Shown: positions 9,195 to 18,874, counted from the first letter of the stretch. The stretch is 64,000 bases of DNA from JAHRVQ01 sp029941905 (GCA_029941905.1 JAPYTQ010000015.1:45808-109807), one strand, 5' to 3'. Notes: generated from the letters alone by a model not told the origin. Numbers and translations are program-made.

Positions 9195-9894
9195 TCAACA
9201 AATCTGTACTTGATCAAAGTCCATATGGCCTCAACACCGTCGTACCAGCGAATCTTCTTACCCTCTTCTACCGTTCTGCCTTTATAACTGATAGGCACTT
9301 CTGTGATTTCATACCCACCTTTTAGTGCCTTTGCAGTCACCTCCGGGCAAAACTCAAAGCGCTTCGAAGTCAGATTCAACTGCTTAAGAATATCGGTTTT
9401 AAACATCTTATAAGCCGTAGCTTCATCCGTTAAGCTCGCACCATACATCAGGTTGGTCATGACACGAAGCAGGACGTTAATCAGCCAGTTTTTCAATGCC
9501 ATACCTTCCAGTCCTGATGACCGACCCAGGAACCGAGAGCCATAAACAATATCTGCATTCTGCTGAAGCATCGGTGCCAGCAGTTTCATGTAGTCGCCGG
9601 GTCGTATTCCAGATCATCATCCTGGATAAGCACTACATCGCCTGTGACATAGGTGAGCCCTATGCGTGTCGCCGTACCTTTGCCAAAGTTCATTCGAGAC
9701 TCATGTACGATCATAGTTTTGTCGTTTTTGTACTTCTCCAGTTTGGATGTCGTGCCATCCTCGGAGCCATCATCCACCAGCACCATCTCAATACCCGTCA
9801 CTTCAGCAGGCAGTTCAACAGCATTGATGCGCTTGATTACCTCATCAATGTTGTTGTACTCGTTATAGATAGGAATGATGACTGAAAGCTTCAA
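9191..9894 (-). pseudogene. Family 2 glycosyltransferase, split by a one-base frameshift
   Basis: Encodes a GT-A-fold glycosyltransferase of the dolichol-phosphate-mannose-synthase-like group, which would transfer a sugar from a nucleotide sugar. The first part starts at a TTG (in-frame TGA upstream) with KLSVIIPIYNE and contains VLVDDGSEDGT and the DDD of LIQDDDLEYDP. The frame then runs into TGA within four codons. One base missing near position 9600 restores DPGDYMKLLAPML, continuing into VVYGSRF-type sequence (here IVYGSRFLGRSSG) and the C-terminal region through SYKGRTVEEGKKI. Either the gene is broken or the base was lost in sequencing. The final TAG lies in the repeat element. Repaired length would be about 234 residues, close to the single-domain family size. 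Confidence 0.8.
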
Positions 9895-10038
9895 CGTACG
9901 TTCAACTCATTGTCTGGTCTTGCGTGAACTGCAAGTTTACACAGACTGGATGGTAGACCGATAGAAATTTGGTGGGACAAGTCATGGCTAACTTGCTAGA
10001 ACCTTGATCTTGCACGTACTCGGTCTGAAAACAGCCCG

Positions 10039-10695
10039 TTAGTACATTGACAGGTCCAATGCACCATCTTTTTCGAAATCATTAACGACATGCCAGCTAC
10101 CACCACCCGAAGTGATTTTCGACTCCCAGTCAGCAACCCGCTGCATATATTCTTTGGGATCTTTATTGTCCGCACGCAACTTGGTTACGTTCAGGGCCAA
10201 CACAGAATAGCCATTCAACGCCAGTTCAAAATCCCGGGTGTATCCTTCTGGCAGTTCTTCTCTTAGATCAGAGTATATCAGGATATATTTTGAATGCGCT
10301 CTGGTCTCATCAAGATACTCTATCCCCTGCAACATACCGCCGGTAATGTCGGTGTAAGCACTACTTTTTACCGTCTTCACAAACTGATCAATGGCAATCG
10401 AAAAGTCCCGTTTCTGTTTGTTAGAGGTTGAAGGCCTGGCGTCAAATGTTGCTTTGGCTATGATGTCCTTCTCGCTGAAGCTGGCGCTGTCGATCCGCGC
10501 CACTGCAAAACTGTCACCTGCGTGTAGGTTGCCCAGCATGTAGTTAATTACGAGCTGTGCCTTGCTCAGCTCTTTAGTGTAGGTGCCGGACGAATCCAGC
10601 AACAGATAGACGGCCGTATTGTAGTTTTCCTGTTCTGAGCAGGCATTAAGCCAAAGGCACATGCCAATCAGGATAGTTGAGCGTATTCGGTTCAT
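10039..10695 (-). CDS. VWA-like domain lipoprotein, unknown function
   Basis: 218 residues. The first 19 residues are a lipoprotein signal (ILIGMCLWLNAC, cysteine as lipidation site), so the protein is exported and membrane-anchored. The mature part begins with a von Willebrand A-like strand and loop, AVYLLLDSSGTYTKE, where DSSGT resembles the metal-binding MIDAS start; a later TDITGGMLQGIEYL fits the MIDAS threonine region, and YILIYSDLREELP resembles the third acidic loop. It starts nine bases after the membrane-protein gene, with AGGAG at good distance, so the two are co-transcribed and probably act together at the envelope. The specific function is not recognised. Confidence 0.75.
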   Translation of the reverse strand: MNRIRSTILIGMCLWLNACSEQENYNTAVYLLLDSSGTYTKELSKAQLVINYMLGNLHAGDSFAVARIDSASFSEKDIIAKATFDARPSTSNKQKRDFSIAIDQFVKTVKSSAYTDITGGMLQGIEYLDETRAHSKYILIYSDLREELPEGYTRDFELALNGYSVLALNVTKLRADNKDPKEYMQRVADWESKITSGGGSWHVVNDFEKDGALDLSMY

Positions 10696-10704
10696 TTCAA
10701 ACTC

Positions 10705-12180
10705 CTAATACTGGTTGGCAACAGAGGAACGTTCAACCAGGGTAGAATCCTGGTCGTACTCATTATCGACCGTCTTCTTGGGACGTTTGGCGAAAATGTC
10801 CTCTGCCCATATCAACGGGATGACCGTCAGATCGTAAAAACTGTTTAACGCCTTTCCAGCCTGTCGACTTAACATCGCCATCATGCGTAAAGCCGTAGAC
10901 AGCATTCGCATCGCCAATCCCAAAAGGTGTCCAACGGTGGTACGTCCCGAGTGAAGCAGAGATTCCAGGGGGATCGCGACAAAAGCCAATGCAAAGGGCA
11001 GGACGAAGCCCATAATCATCTGACCAGCCATGGGTATCCAGGCGTTGATTGGGGTGTCTTCAACCGCTATAACTGTACCAGTCAATGAATGCCGCAGGGC
11101 AGCGTTATCTGCTGCAATCTGGTCCCTCATGAACGCAAGAGCCGCTTCAACAAAGGCAAAGGCTAACAGGAATACAAAAAACATTATCGCCATTCGCTTC
11201 AGTACCTTGTCGTCAAGTGCAGCAATGGTTGGGAACAATCGTGTAATACGCAAAGACTCCATCAGCATGAGGCCAAATGTTGCTTCCAGCAAAATCACAA
11301 ACAAACCGGCCACATCAGAGACCGGCATACCGGCAACTCGACCTGCGGAACTGACGGTTTCAGACATGGGCAGGGCAATCAAATGGAAGTTGATAAAGGC
11401 ACCGCCGACAGCGATGCCAACCACGATGATAGAGATCAGGAACTGGGTCAGAGACGATGCTTTCAGGGTACGCTCAGCCTGGTCGGTAGCCGCCACGATT
11501 TCTTCATACTGCTTCATCCGCATGTCGATATCACGAGACCGATCCAGCAGGCTTTGAACAACTGTGCCAACCTCGTCAATGGTGTTAGTCAGTTTTCGCC
11601 AATAGGCTTTTATGCCATCCAGTTTCAGGTGACGTTCCCGGACCTGTTCGCGATAAGCATCCAGAATTTCACCATGCTGCTGTACCGATGCCTTGTGGAT
11701 TTGCTCCAGCACCTTGGCACTAATGGTTTCGCCATTGGGCTTCTTGGTAAGTTTTGCCACTGCTTCAATAGCATGGATCCAGTCAGGACCAGGTGGTGGT
11801 ACCGCTTCAGATAGCTTGTAATCCTCTTCAATGGAGCTGATCTGTTCTGTGATTTCTCGTTGCAGCATCGGGTAGCCGGACAGGTCTCGTTCGACGATGG
11901 TATGTACTCGTCTGAACTCCCGCTCGATCTCACGCTCAACTGTCTCACGGCCATGTTCGAGCAGTACCACACGATTTCTTTCCTGCAGTTTTTTCTCACC
12001 ACTCGCAACGGAAGCAGAGGCAATTCGAAAAAACCGGTAAAGCCCAAGGAATATGCTATCGGATAAAGCATGGGCAGTACTTCTTCCGAAATACAGCAGC
12101 ACTACTGCCCCCAAGGCAATAAGAATTAAACTGATAGCCGGTTGGTCTCCCAACCAGCTACCTAAGTCTGTAATTTGCAT
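10705..12180 (-). CDS. Polytopic membrane protein with long coiled-coil region, unknown function
   Basis: 491 residues from the ATG that follows GGAG by about six bases (a TTG five codons earlier is less likely). One membrane span lies near the N-terminus (ISLILIALGAVVLLYF), followed by roughly 200 charged residues with heptad-like character (EIEREFRRVHTIVERD and onward), then four or more spans between about residues 245 and 420 (for example FLISIIVVGIAVGGAF and MAIMFFVFLLAFAFVEAAL). The tail is cytoplasmic-looking and basic (AKRPKKT). I recognise no family. It is the upstream partner of the VWA lipoprotein, and both may form one envelope complex. Confidence 0.7.
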   Translation of the reverse strand: MQITDLGSWLGDQPAISLILIALGAVVLLYFGRSTAHALSDSIFLGLYRFFRIASASVASGEKKLQERNRVVLLEHGRETVEREIEREFRRVHTIVERDLSGYPMLQREITEQISSIEEDYKLSEAVPPPGPDWIHAIEAVAKLTKKPNGETISAKVLEQIHKASVQQHGEILDAYREQVRERHLKLDGIKAYWRKLTNTIDEVGTVVQSLLDRSRDIDMRMKQYEEIVAATDQAERTLKASSLTQFLISIIVVGIAVGGAFINFHLIALPMSETVSSAGRVAGMPVSDVAGLFVILLEATFGLMLMESLRITRLFPTIAALDDKVLKRMAIMFFVFLLAFAFVEAALAFMRDQIAADNAALRHSLTGTVIAVEDTPINAWIPMAGQMIMGFVLPFALAFVAIPLESLLHSGRTTVGHLLGLAMRMLSTALRMMAMLSRQAGKALNSFYDLTVIPLIWAEDIFAKRPKKTVDNEYDQDSTLVERSSVANQY

Positions 12181-12384
12181 AGACACTCCATTCAATCAGG
12201 CTTGTATAATTTTGACAATTTGTCTGTTTGATGCAGTCTACAAGGAAGCGGAAATTATTCTGTGCTGTTGTTCACGTTCTATCGATGACCAGGCGCATTC
12301 GTCCGGGAAATTCGACCGTCGATAACTGTAGCAATCACTTTCACCGGAACAGGTGACCCAAGACTTACCGAGTTCTGTGAAGGG

Positions 12385-12840
12385 TTACGCTGTGTTGGTT
12401 GCACACCAGCTAGAGGTACTTCGAGCTGTCATACAAATGAGAGTAAAAGGCTCTTGTAGGACTGGGGTTGTTTTGTATTGCGGGTATTTCTGTCGCAGTG
12501 CACCAATGGCCCGATTGGCATCGTTTAATTCCGGCGGGTTTTGTCCCAGTTTGATAATTCGCAGCTCTATTTCTATTCTTATCCACCAAAGCAAAGCCCA
12601 GTCTTCGTCATAATGATCGAGCAACAGGCTCGCCATGGGATTGTTCTCTGCATTCCTAACCCTCTTAAGCACATTCGCGCTCTTAGGTTTACCGTCGATA
12701 GGAGACCAGATTCTGTGGTTGTCGTCGTTGACGAAGACGATGGGCACCTGGTGCGGTGTCCCATCAGTATTAATGGTGGCGAGCATGGCGACTGGCCATG
12801 TGTCCAGGTAATGAATGATTCTTGATTTTGGAAGTTTCAA
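12385..12840 (-). CDS. Pyridoxamine 5'-phosphate oxidase-fold protein (PPOX class)
   Basis: 151 residues of a flavin- or F420-type split-barrel fold. Seen: VAMLATINTDGTPHQVPIVF (residues 17-36), the strand-turn-strand that opens these domains, then DGKPKSANVLKRVRNAENNP and WWIRIEIELRI. The arrangement resembles small PPOX-class proteins sometimes annotated as F420-dependent Rv0121-like. It starts at a TTG 12 bases after the E3 gene stop and is therefore the last cistron of the dehydrogenase operon. Its role there is unknown; the cofactor cannot be decided from sequence. Confidence 0.75.
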   Translation of the reverse strand: MKLPKSRIIHYLDTWPVAMLATINTDGTPHQVPIVFVNDDNHRIWSPIDGKPKSANVLKRVRNAENNPMASLLLDHYDEDWALLWWIRIEIELRIIKLGQNPPELNDANRAIGALRQKYPQYKTTPVLQEPFTLICMTARSTSSWCATNTA

Positions 12841-12852
12841 GCCCTGGGCCAG

Positions 12853-14235
12853 TTAGAAGTTAATCGCCCGGTCAAATGCGTCGAGCACGGATTCATGTAT
12901 CGCTTCTGATAGTGTCGGATGAGGGAAGATGGTCTCAATTAATTCAGCCTCTGTGGTTTCTAAACCCATGGCAATTGCAAATCCCTGAATCATCTCGGTA
13001 ACACCGGAGCCTATCAAATGTGCGCCCAGTAACTCCCCCGTTGAATGGTCAAATATCGTCTTCACCATGCCATCCGCATCGTTAATCGCAATGGCCTTAC
13101 CATTCGCAATAAGAGGAAATCGTCCAACTCGAATACTGCCCAGTGCCGACGCTGCCTCTTCTGTAAGGCCAATGCTGGCCACCTGCGGATGACTGTATGT
13201 GCAGCCTGGTACGTGCAGCCGATTCAATTCATCCGGACGTTTACCAGCGATGGCCTCAACCGCGATCACAGCCTCATGGCTCGCCTTGTGGGCCAGACAA
13301 GGAACCCCGGCGACATCGCCAATGGCATATATGCCTCGAATGTTAGTCTGCAGAAATGGGTCCACCACTATGAATCCGTTGTCAGTCTCGACACCGATGT
13401 CGTCCAGCATCAACGAACTGATGTTACCCGCCACGCCAACGGACAAAATGGCCGCGTTAAATTCCTTCTCCGCGCCGTTAATCGTTGCGACCAGATTCTC
13501 CTTACCCATCCTTAAAGCATCAATCGCAGTTTCAGTGAGCACTTCGATACCCTGTTGTTTAAACGCTTGCCGGGCCAGTGCTGCAATTTCGGCATCTTCG
13601 GCGGGTAAGATCTGCGGCAACATCTCAACCAGGGTGACATTCGCGCCTAACGTGGCATAAAAGCTGGCAAACTCAACACCAATAGCACCTGCACCAATGA
13701 TCAGCAACCGCTGTGGTATAAATGATGGGGTCATGGCAGATCTGGCATCCCATATCCGTTCGTGGTCTACCTGGATATGTGGCAGGTTTTTTGCGCTGGC
13801 ACCTGTGGCGATAATGAAGTTATCGGCAACCACATAAGCGTCGTTAGTATCTTCTCGTTCTACACAAACCCGGTTCTTATCCACAAACCGTGCTTCACCT
13901 TTGATTACAGTGATGGCATTCTTGCGCATAAGATGCTGAACACCTTTGCTGAGCTGGGACGCCACCTGCCGCGAACGTTCAATCATTTTTGCGAGATTTA
14001 TTTTTGGCGACGATACTTCTATACCAAACTCAGCTGCCGCTCCAATCTCGCGATAAAGGTCAGCTGCATGCAGCAGAGACTTGGTTGGAATACAGCCCCA
14101 GTTCAGACAGACGCCACCTAACTCCGCCCTTTCCACCAGGCCAACGCTGAAGCCCAGCTGGGCCGCTCGAATCGCCGCAGTATAGCCGCCGGGACCACCA
14201 CCTATGATTACTATCTCGAATTCCTGATCTGCCAT
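12853..14235 (-). CDS. lpdA: Dihydrolipoyl dehydrogenase (E3)
   Basis: FAD enzyme that reoxidises dihydrolipoyl groups on the E2 of a 2-oxo-acid or acetoin dehydrogenase complex, making NADH. FAD-binding GGGPGGYTAAIRAAQLG at residues 12-28, the redox disulfide in GGVCLNWGCIPTKS (about 40-53), NAD-binding GAGAIGVEFASFYATLG, GIYAIGDVAG, and the C-terminal histidine-glutamate pair in IFPHPTLSEAIHE. Length 460 is normal. It follows the E2 gene by 23 bases with GGAAAAAG upstream of its ATG, so it belongs to the complex operon rather than being a stand-alone lpd. Confidence 0.96.
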   Translation of the reverse strand: MADQEFEIVIIGGGPGGYTAAIRAAQLGFSVGLVERAELGGVCLNWGCIPTKSLLHAADLYREIGAAAEFGIEVSSPKINLAKMIERSRQVASQLSKGVQHLMRKNAITVIKGEARFVDKNRVCVEREDTNDAYVVADNFIIATGASAKNLPHIQVDHERIWDARSAMTPSFIPQRLLIIGAGAIGVEFASFYATLGANVTLVEMLPQILPAEDAEIAALARQAFKQQGIEVLTETAIDALRMGKENLVATINGAEKEFNAAILSVGVAGNISSLMLDDIGVETDNGFIVVDPFLQTNIRGIYAIGDVAGVPCLAHKASHEAVIAVEAIAGKRPDELNRLHVPGCTYSHPQVASIGLTEEAASALGSIRVGRFPLIANGKAIAINDADGMVKTIFDHSTGELLGAHLIGSGVTEMIQGFAIAMGLETTEAELIETIFPHPTLSEAIHESVLDAFDRAINF

Positions 14236-14258
14236 TTCTTTTTCCGTTAGTGTCTGCT

Positions 14259-15638
14259 CTAAACCAGGAGCCGGTATGGGTTAGCCAGTAACTCCCGCAC
14301 TTCGACGAGGAATTCCGCGGCAGGTGCACCATCAATCACGCGATGGTCCCAGGTCAGGGAAAGGTTCATCTTTTTACATTTAACCGGGGTATCACCTCTC
14401 CAGTTAACCCCATCGAATATGCGATTAATGCCAAGGATACCTGCCTGGGGCTCATTGATGATTGGGGTAAACGAGTCGACGCCATACATACCCAAGGCGG
14501 TGATGGTAAACGACCCCTCAGCATAGTCGTCTAGACCTAAAGTTCCTTCCCTGGCTGCCAGCGCCAGACGAGAACTCTCTACGGCAATTTCTTTAAGAGA
14601 GAGCCTGTCCGCATGGCGGACTACCGGAACTACCAGTCCCTCGGGTAATGCAACTGCAATACCCATATGCACATCAGGCAGTAAAGTGATCTCAGTTTCG
14701 CCAAACTGGCTGTTCATTAACGGATGCCTCACCAGTGCTTTCGCCACCGCTCTGATAACCAGGTCCGTATAGGTTGGCCTTATCCCTTCGTCTTTCCATT
14801 CTTCAATCAGCGATTCCCGCAACTTCACGCCATCGTCCATGTCCGCTTCCATATCCATGGTCAACTGGGCTGAATTCTGCAGGCTGCTGAACATACGCCG
14901 GGCAATAGTTTTGCGCATGCCCGTGATCTTTATTGAACCAGGCGCAGCATCAGTTGCCTGCGGAACCACTGTTTGCGGCGCGGCACCTTTTTGAGCGGCG
15001 GCATCGATATCTGCCTGAACAATTCTCCCACCAGGACCGGAACCTATAACCTGGTTGATATCGACGCCCTTTTCGCGGGCTAATCGCTTCGCCAATGGCG
15101 ATGCTTTTGCTGCCGCTCTTATGGGCTGCGGCGCTACGGGCTGCGGCACATCGTCTTTGGCGGCCTGGACGTCTGCCTCAACAATACGGCCACCGGGCCC
15201 TGTGCCTGTCACACTTAAATAGTCGAGCCCGAGTTCTTTCGCCAGTCGGCGAGCCGCAGGCGATGACTTGATGCGGCCATCATCTGGTTTGCGCATTTGT
15301 GATTTCTGAGGCTCGACCGTTTCCGACGGTCCGACTTCTGCTTCTATCGTCGCTGGTGCTGTAGAGGCAGGTGCAACGGACAAGTTCGAAGGAATGTCCT
15401 CACCTTCTTCAAACACGAAGCCAACCACGGTGCCGGGCTCGAGGTTCACACCGATTTCTACCAGATGCTTCACAGTACCTGAGGCTTCCGCATCAATGTC
15501 CATGTTTATTTTTTCGGTTTCGAGGGCATAGAGCATCTCACCTTTTCTTACCTGTTCTCCATCCGGTATATACCATTCTGAAACCATGCCTTCTGTCATG
15601 GTCATTCCTACTTTCACCAAATAAATTTCTTTTGGCAT
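14259..15638 (-). CDS. acoC: Dihydrolipoamide acyltransferase (E2) with two E3/E1-binding domains
   Basis: Core of the acetoin-type dehydrogenase complex, passing the acyl group from lipoamide to CoA. Domain order: one lipoyl domain (1-80, lipoyl lysine about K43 in ETEKINMD), a first peripheral subunit-binding domain (about 124-160, SSPAARRLAKELG then GPGGRIVEADV), a second nearly parallel one (about 179-214, ASPLAKRLAREKG then GPGGRIVQADI), and the catalytic domain with TWDHRVIDG near the C-terminus. Most E2 proteins carry a single binding domain, so the duplication is unusual. Start ATG has GGAGTGATC upstream. The acoC symbol rests on the operon context with acoX. Confidence 0.9.
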   Translation of the reverse strand: MPKEIYLVKVGMTMTEGMVSEWYIPDGEQVRKGEMLYALETEKINMDIDAEASGTVKHLVEIGVNLEPGTVVGFVFEEGEDIPSNLSVAPASTAPATIEAEVGPSETVEPQKSQMRKPDDGRIKSSPAARRLAKELGLDYLSVTGTGPGGRIVEADVQAAKDDVPQPVAPQPIRAAAKASPLAKRLAREKGVDINQVIGSGPGGRIVQADIDAAAQKGAAPQTVVPQATDAAPGSIKITGMRKTIARRMFSSLQNSAQLTMDMEADMDDGVKLRESLIEEWKDEGIRPTYTDLVIRAVAKALVRHPLMNSQFGETEITLLPDVHMGIAVALPEGLVVPVVRHADRLSLKEIAVESSRLALAAREGTLGLDDYAEGSFTITALGMYGVDSFTPIINEPQAGILGINRIFDGVNWRGDTPVKCKKMNLSLTWDHRVIDGAPAAEFLVEVRELLANPYRLLV

Positions 15639-15707
15639 CGATCACTCCGATTCTTGTTCTTACTATGTTTTTTGTAATTAGGTTTTGTAAATGGTTTAGT
15701 AAAATGG

Positions 15708-16697
15708 CTAACGACTGGTAGTAAAAAGTTGCCGACAGGCCGCCAGTTGCATGGTCTTCTCAATATTCAGGATTGCGGGTCCTGAACGGGACAACCGCAT
15801 GCTGACTTTCTGCCCCGGTTTTATCACCCGCTCTCTTTCCCCATCAAAGGCCAAAACACAGGGACCTTTGAGGTTAATCTGTTCATAAAACGAAACAATG
15901 CGGCTGCTTTCCACATCGATCGCCCGGAACATTCCCGGTGCAATGGGCGCGCTAATTCTCATACCTTTCTTACCCATTACCAAATGCAACCCTTTGTCTG
16001 TTTCTTCCGAGACGGGCTTGATCAAACCACCCAGGGATGTCATACCCACATCTGAAGGTTCTGCACGGGTGAGGAGAACTTGCTGGATTGCATCGGCATC
16101 CAACAATGCACGGCTACCAATGAAGCGGTCATTGGTAACCACTGCGTCGATTAGCGCGATATCGGGTTCTTCATTTTCGATTTCAATATCGATAATTTTT
16201 ACAGCTACGGTCACTTCATCGGCTTGCACTCCACCTGACGCCAACACCCCCAGGGCTGCACCGGCGATGGTTGCCTCTTTGAAACGGGGAAATACGTTGT
16301 TGGTTCCGGTAGACAAGGGGAGCAACAACGCACTTCTCCACCCTTTAACAAAAGCGCGGGAAGTGCCATCACCGCCAAGTATCAATGTCGCTACACAATT
16401 CAGCTGTGCCAGTTCACTGGCGCCCCATTCGGTATCCAGGCTGCTGGCAGTTTTGGGACTGTTAACTTTCGTCACTGCACAGTCAGCGGGTAGTTCCTGC
16501 ATGATGCTGTGGGCTATGTTGTGGCTGTCATCAACATAGGCAAATGATGTGGCACCTGCACTCACCGCGCCAACGACAGCGCGGCCAATAATTGCGCTCT
16601 TCTCCCGATTGTCAAAAATTGAGGCGCGTGCAACCAATCGCCGGACGTCTTTGCCGGACGCCGGATTCGCCAGAATACCGATGGTTGATTGAGTCAC
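15708..16697 (-). CDS. acoX: AcoX-type ATP-NAD kinase family protein
   Basis: Member of the ATP-NAD/diacylglycerol-kinase-like fold found in acetoin catabolism operons; its exact reaction there is unsettled. Motifs: IGILANPASGKDVRRLVA at the N-terminus and the nucleotide-kinase loop LILGGDGTSRAF, then STGTNNVFPRF (residues about 108-150). The GTG start gives 329 residues with the usual N-terminus; an upstream TTG, 12 codons earlier, directly abuts the E1 beta stop. It sits between E1 beta and E2, and its presence is the main reason to call this operon acetoin-type rather than pyruvate dehydrogenase. Confidence 0.85.
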   Translation of the reverse strand: MTQSTIGILANPASGKDVRRLVARASIFDNREKSAIIGRAVVGAVSAGATSFAYVDDSHNIAHSIMQELPADCAVTKVNSPKTASSLDTEWGASELAQLNCVATLILGGDGTSRAFVKGWRSALLLPLSTGTNNVFPRFKEATIAGAALGVLASGGVQADEVTVAVKIIDIEIENEEPDIALIDAVVTNDRFIGSRALLDADAIQQVLLTRAEPSDVGMTSLGGLIKPVSEETDKGLHLVMGKKGMRISAPIAPGMFRAIDVESSRIVSFYEQINLKGPCVLAFDGERERVIKPGQKVSMRLSRSGPAILNIEKTMQLAACRQLFTTSR

Positions 16698-16736
16698 AAT
16701 TTTTTGCCGCCCTGCTCGATAACTCCTGCTCAATAA

Positions 16737-17747
16737 CTATAGCGCCAGAGTTTGCCGAATCTTCTCAACAATTCGTGATGCATCAGGGACGTATATCTTC
16801 TCCAGAGCCGGACTAAAAGGGACCGGAGAAAACGGGGCGCCCACCCTGACAACCGGAGCATCCAGATAATCAAAAGCAAGCTCCTGAATCTGGGCGACAA
16901 TCTCGCCGCCAATTCCACCAAACTGAACCGCTTCGTGCACCACGAGGGCACGGTGGGTTTTCTTAATAGAAGTGATAACGGTATCGGTATCGAATGGCTG
17001 AATGCTGCGGGCGTCGATCACTTCAACATCAAGTCCATGCTCTTTCAATTCTTCCGCGGCTTTTAACGCTTCATGTACCATTCTGCTAACGGCCACAATG
17101 GTAAAATTGGTACCCTCCCGGACCACCGCTGCTTTACCGATTTCAACTTCATAGGGTCCTTCAGGTACCTCACCTTTTAACCCCAGGGACGCCTTGTTCA
17201 GAACCACAAAAACTGGATTGTTGTCGCGGCTGGCAGCAATGATCAATCCTTTGGCATCATACGGGTTTGAAGGCATCACGACCTTTACCCCGGGTAAATG
17301 AGCCAGCCAGACTTCAAGACTCTGGGAATGTTGCGCAGCCATACTCAAGCCTGCCCCGGACATGGTCAATACCGTCACCGGTAAGGTCACGCCACCACCA
17401 AACATATAACGCATCTTCGCCATTTGATTGGCAATCTCGTCCATGCACTCACCTATAAAATCCATAAACATGATATCGATGATGGGCCTGCACCCGGTGG
17501 CCGCTGCACCAACACCCAGCCCGACAATACCTTTTTCAGAAATAGGTGTGTCAATAATCCTATCCGCACCAAACTCAGCGAATAATCCCGCATAGTAGCC
17601 AAAAACGCTACCGGCCTGCCCTACATCTTCACCGGCAACGAATGCGTTTTCCTGTTCCAGTAGTACCTCCCTCACTCCTTCGGTGATGGCCGAAACATAC
17701 GGTAGGGTTCTTGCTTCCTGTTGTGTTTTTTCTGCTGCTTGCGACAT
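16737..17747 (-). CDS. acoB: Acetoin/2-oxo-acid dehydrogenase E1 component, beta subunit
   Basis: Pairs with the alpha subunit to form the thiamine-diphosphate E1 enzyme. Features: VAGEDVGQAGSVFGYYAGL, TPISEKGIVGLGVGAAATG, MSGAGLSMAAQHSQSLE and VIDARSIQPFDTDTV, all typical of the transketolase-like beta chain. The chosen ATG lies one base after the alpha-subunit stop with GGGAG upstream, giving 336 residues; a start ten codons earlier would overlap the alpha gene and is less likely. Acetoin- and pyruvate-type beta chains are similar, so the substrate assignment relies on the neighbouring acoX. Confidence 0.92.
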   Translation of the reverse strand: MSQAAEKTQQEARTLPYVSAITEGVREVLLEQENAFVAGEDVGQAGSVFGYYAGLFAEFGADRIIDTPISEKGIVGLGVGAAATGCRPIIDIMFMDFIGECMDEIANQMAKMRYMFGGGVTLPVTVLTMSGAGLSMAAQHSQSLEVWLAHLPGVKVVMPSNPYDAKGLIIAASRDNNPVFVVLNKASLGLKGEVPEGPYEVEIGKAAVVREGTNFTIVAVSRMVHEALKAAEELKEHGLDVEVIDARSIQPFDTDTVITSIKKTHRALVVHEAVQFGGIGGEIVAQIQELAFDYLDAPVVRVGAPFSPVPFSPALEKIYVPDASRIVEKIRQTLAL

Positions 17748-17748
17748 A

Positions 17749-18732
17749 TCAAACTCCCGCCGTGCTGTATACATCATCGAGTAGATTCGACGGATCAGGA
17801 AAGGGGCTGTCCTCTCCGAACTGGATCGCTTCCTCGAGTTCCTTATTGATGTCGCTATAGATCTTGTCTATTTTCTTTCGCGTCATTACTTTAAGTTCGA
17901 TCAGGCTCGTTTCAAACGATTGGATTGAGTCGCGTTTCTTCCAGATTTCCAGTTCTTCATCGGTACGATAGGTCAACCCCATGCCACGAACTCCCACATG
18001 ATCGTAGAAACGGTAGGTCTTGCACTCCAGCAAGGTTGGCCCATCGCCTTTGCGTGCCCGTGCAATGGCCTCACCGGCTGCCTCGTACACAGCGATTACA
18101 TCCATGCCATCGACTATGACGCCGGGGATACCGTAACCTGCTGCCCGATCTGCAACATCAACAATCGCCTGGTGATTGGCCTGTGGTGTGTATTCCCCAT
18201 AACCATTGTTCTCGCAAACAAAAACACAAGGTAACTTGTATAAGGACGCCATGTTGACCGCCTCATGAAAGCTACCCTCATTTGAGGCGCCATCACCGAA
18301 AAAGGCCACGGCGACGCGATTCGACTTTAGGAATTTGTTGGCGAAAGCGGCACCCATAGCTATCGGTGGTCCTCCGCCGACGATGCCATTGGCACCCAGC
18401 ATCCCCAACCCCATATTGGAAATATGCATGCTGCCGCCTTTACCTTTGCAATAGCCGGTTGAGCGACCAAACAACTCTGCGAACATCAGGTCAAATGCAC
18501 CCCCTTTTGCGACCAGATGACCGTGACCCCGATGGGTACTGGTAATCTGGTCTTCATTCGACAGGTGTTGCATAACCCCTGACGCGACGGCTTCCTGGCC
18601 TACGTATAAGTGAAGTGCACCGGGTATCTTGCTTGCTTCCATCATTCGCCCTGCTTCTTCCTCAAAGCGTCGAATGCGCACCATTTTTAAATGTAGTTCC
18701 TGAAGTACCTTATTCGTCGGTTGCTTTGCCAC
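17749..18732 (-). CDS. acoA: Acetoin/2-oxo-acid dehydrogenase E1 component, alpha subunit
   Basis: Thiamine-diphosphate-binding subunit of the heterotetrameric E1. The TPP motif begins with GDGASNEGSFHEAVNMAS and ends about 30 residues later in CENNGYGEYTP. Also seen: RGHGHLVAKGG and TYRFYDHVGVRG. 327 residues is the normal size. It starts at GTG with GAGGTGAAC just upstream and is the first gene of the six-gene operon. Its promoter is most likely the TTGACT/TATTAT pair about 145 bases upstream, next to an 18-bp palindrome. Confidence 0.93.
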   Translation of the reverse strand: MAKQPTNKVLQELHLKMVRIRRFEEEAGRMMEASKIPGALHLYVGQEAVASGVMQHLSNEDQITSTHRGHGHLVAKGGAFDLMFAELFGRSTGYCKGKGGSMHISNMGLGMLGANGIVGGGPPIAMGAAFANKFLKSNRVAVAFFGDGASNEGSFHEAVNMASLYKLPCVFVCENNGYGEYTPQANHQAIVDVADRAAGYGIPGVIVDGMDVIAVYEAAGEAIARARKGDGPTLLECKTYRFYDHVGVRGMGLTYRTDEELEIWKKRDSIQSFETSLIELKVMTRKKIDKIYSDINKELEEAIQFGEDSPFPDPSNLLDDVYSTAGV

Positions 18733-18874
18733 CGTTCACCTCTTTTGTTTGCTTTTCTCACGCTGCAGCAGCGATGTTTGAACCCTTCGGGCGCGTCTTG
18801 ACTCCACCTTCTCTCATTTCTTCTACTTATGCAAAGCCGACAATTGAAAAAAGAAAAGATAAACAGAAACACGG

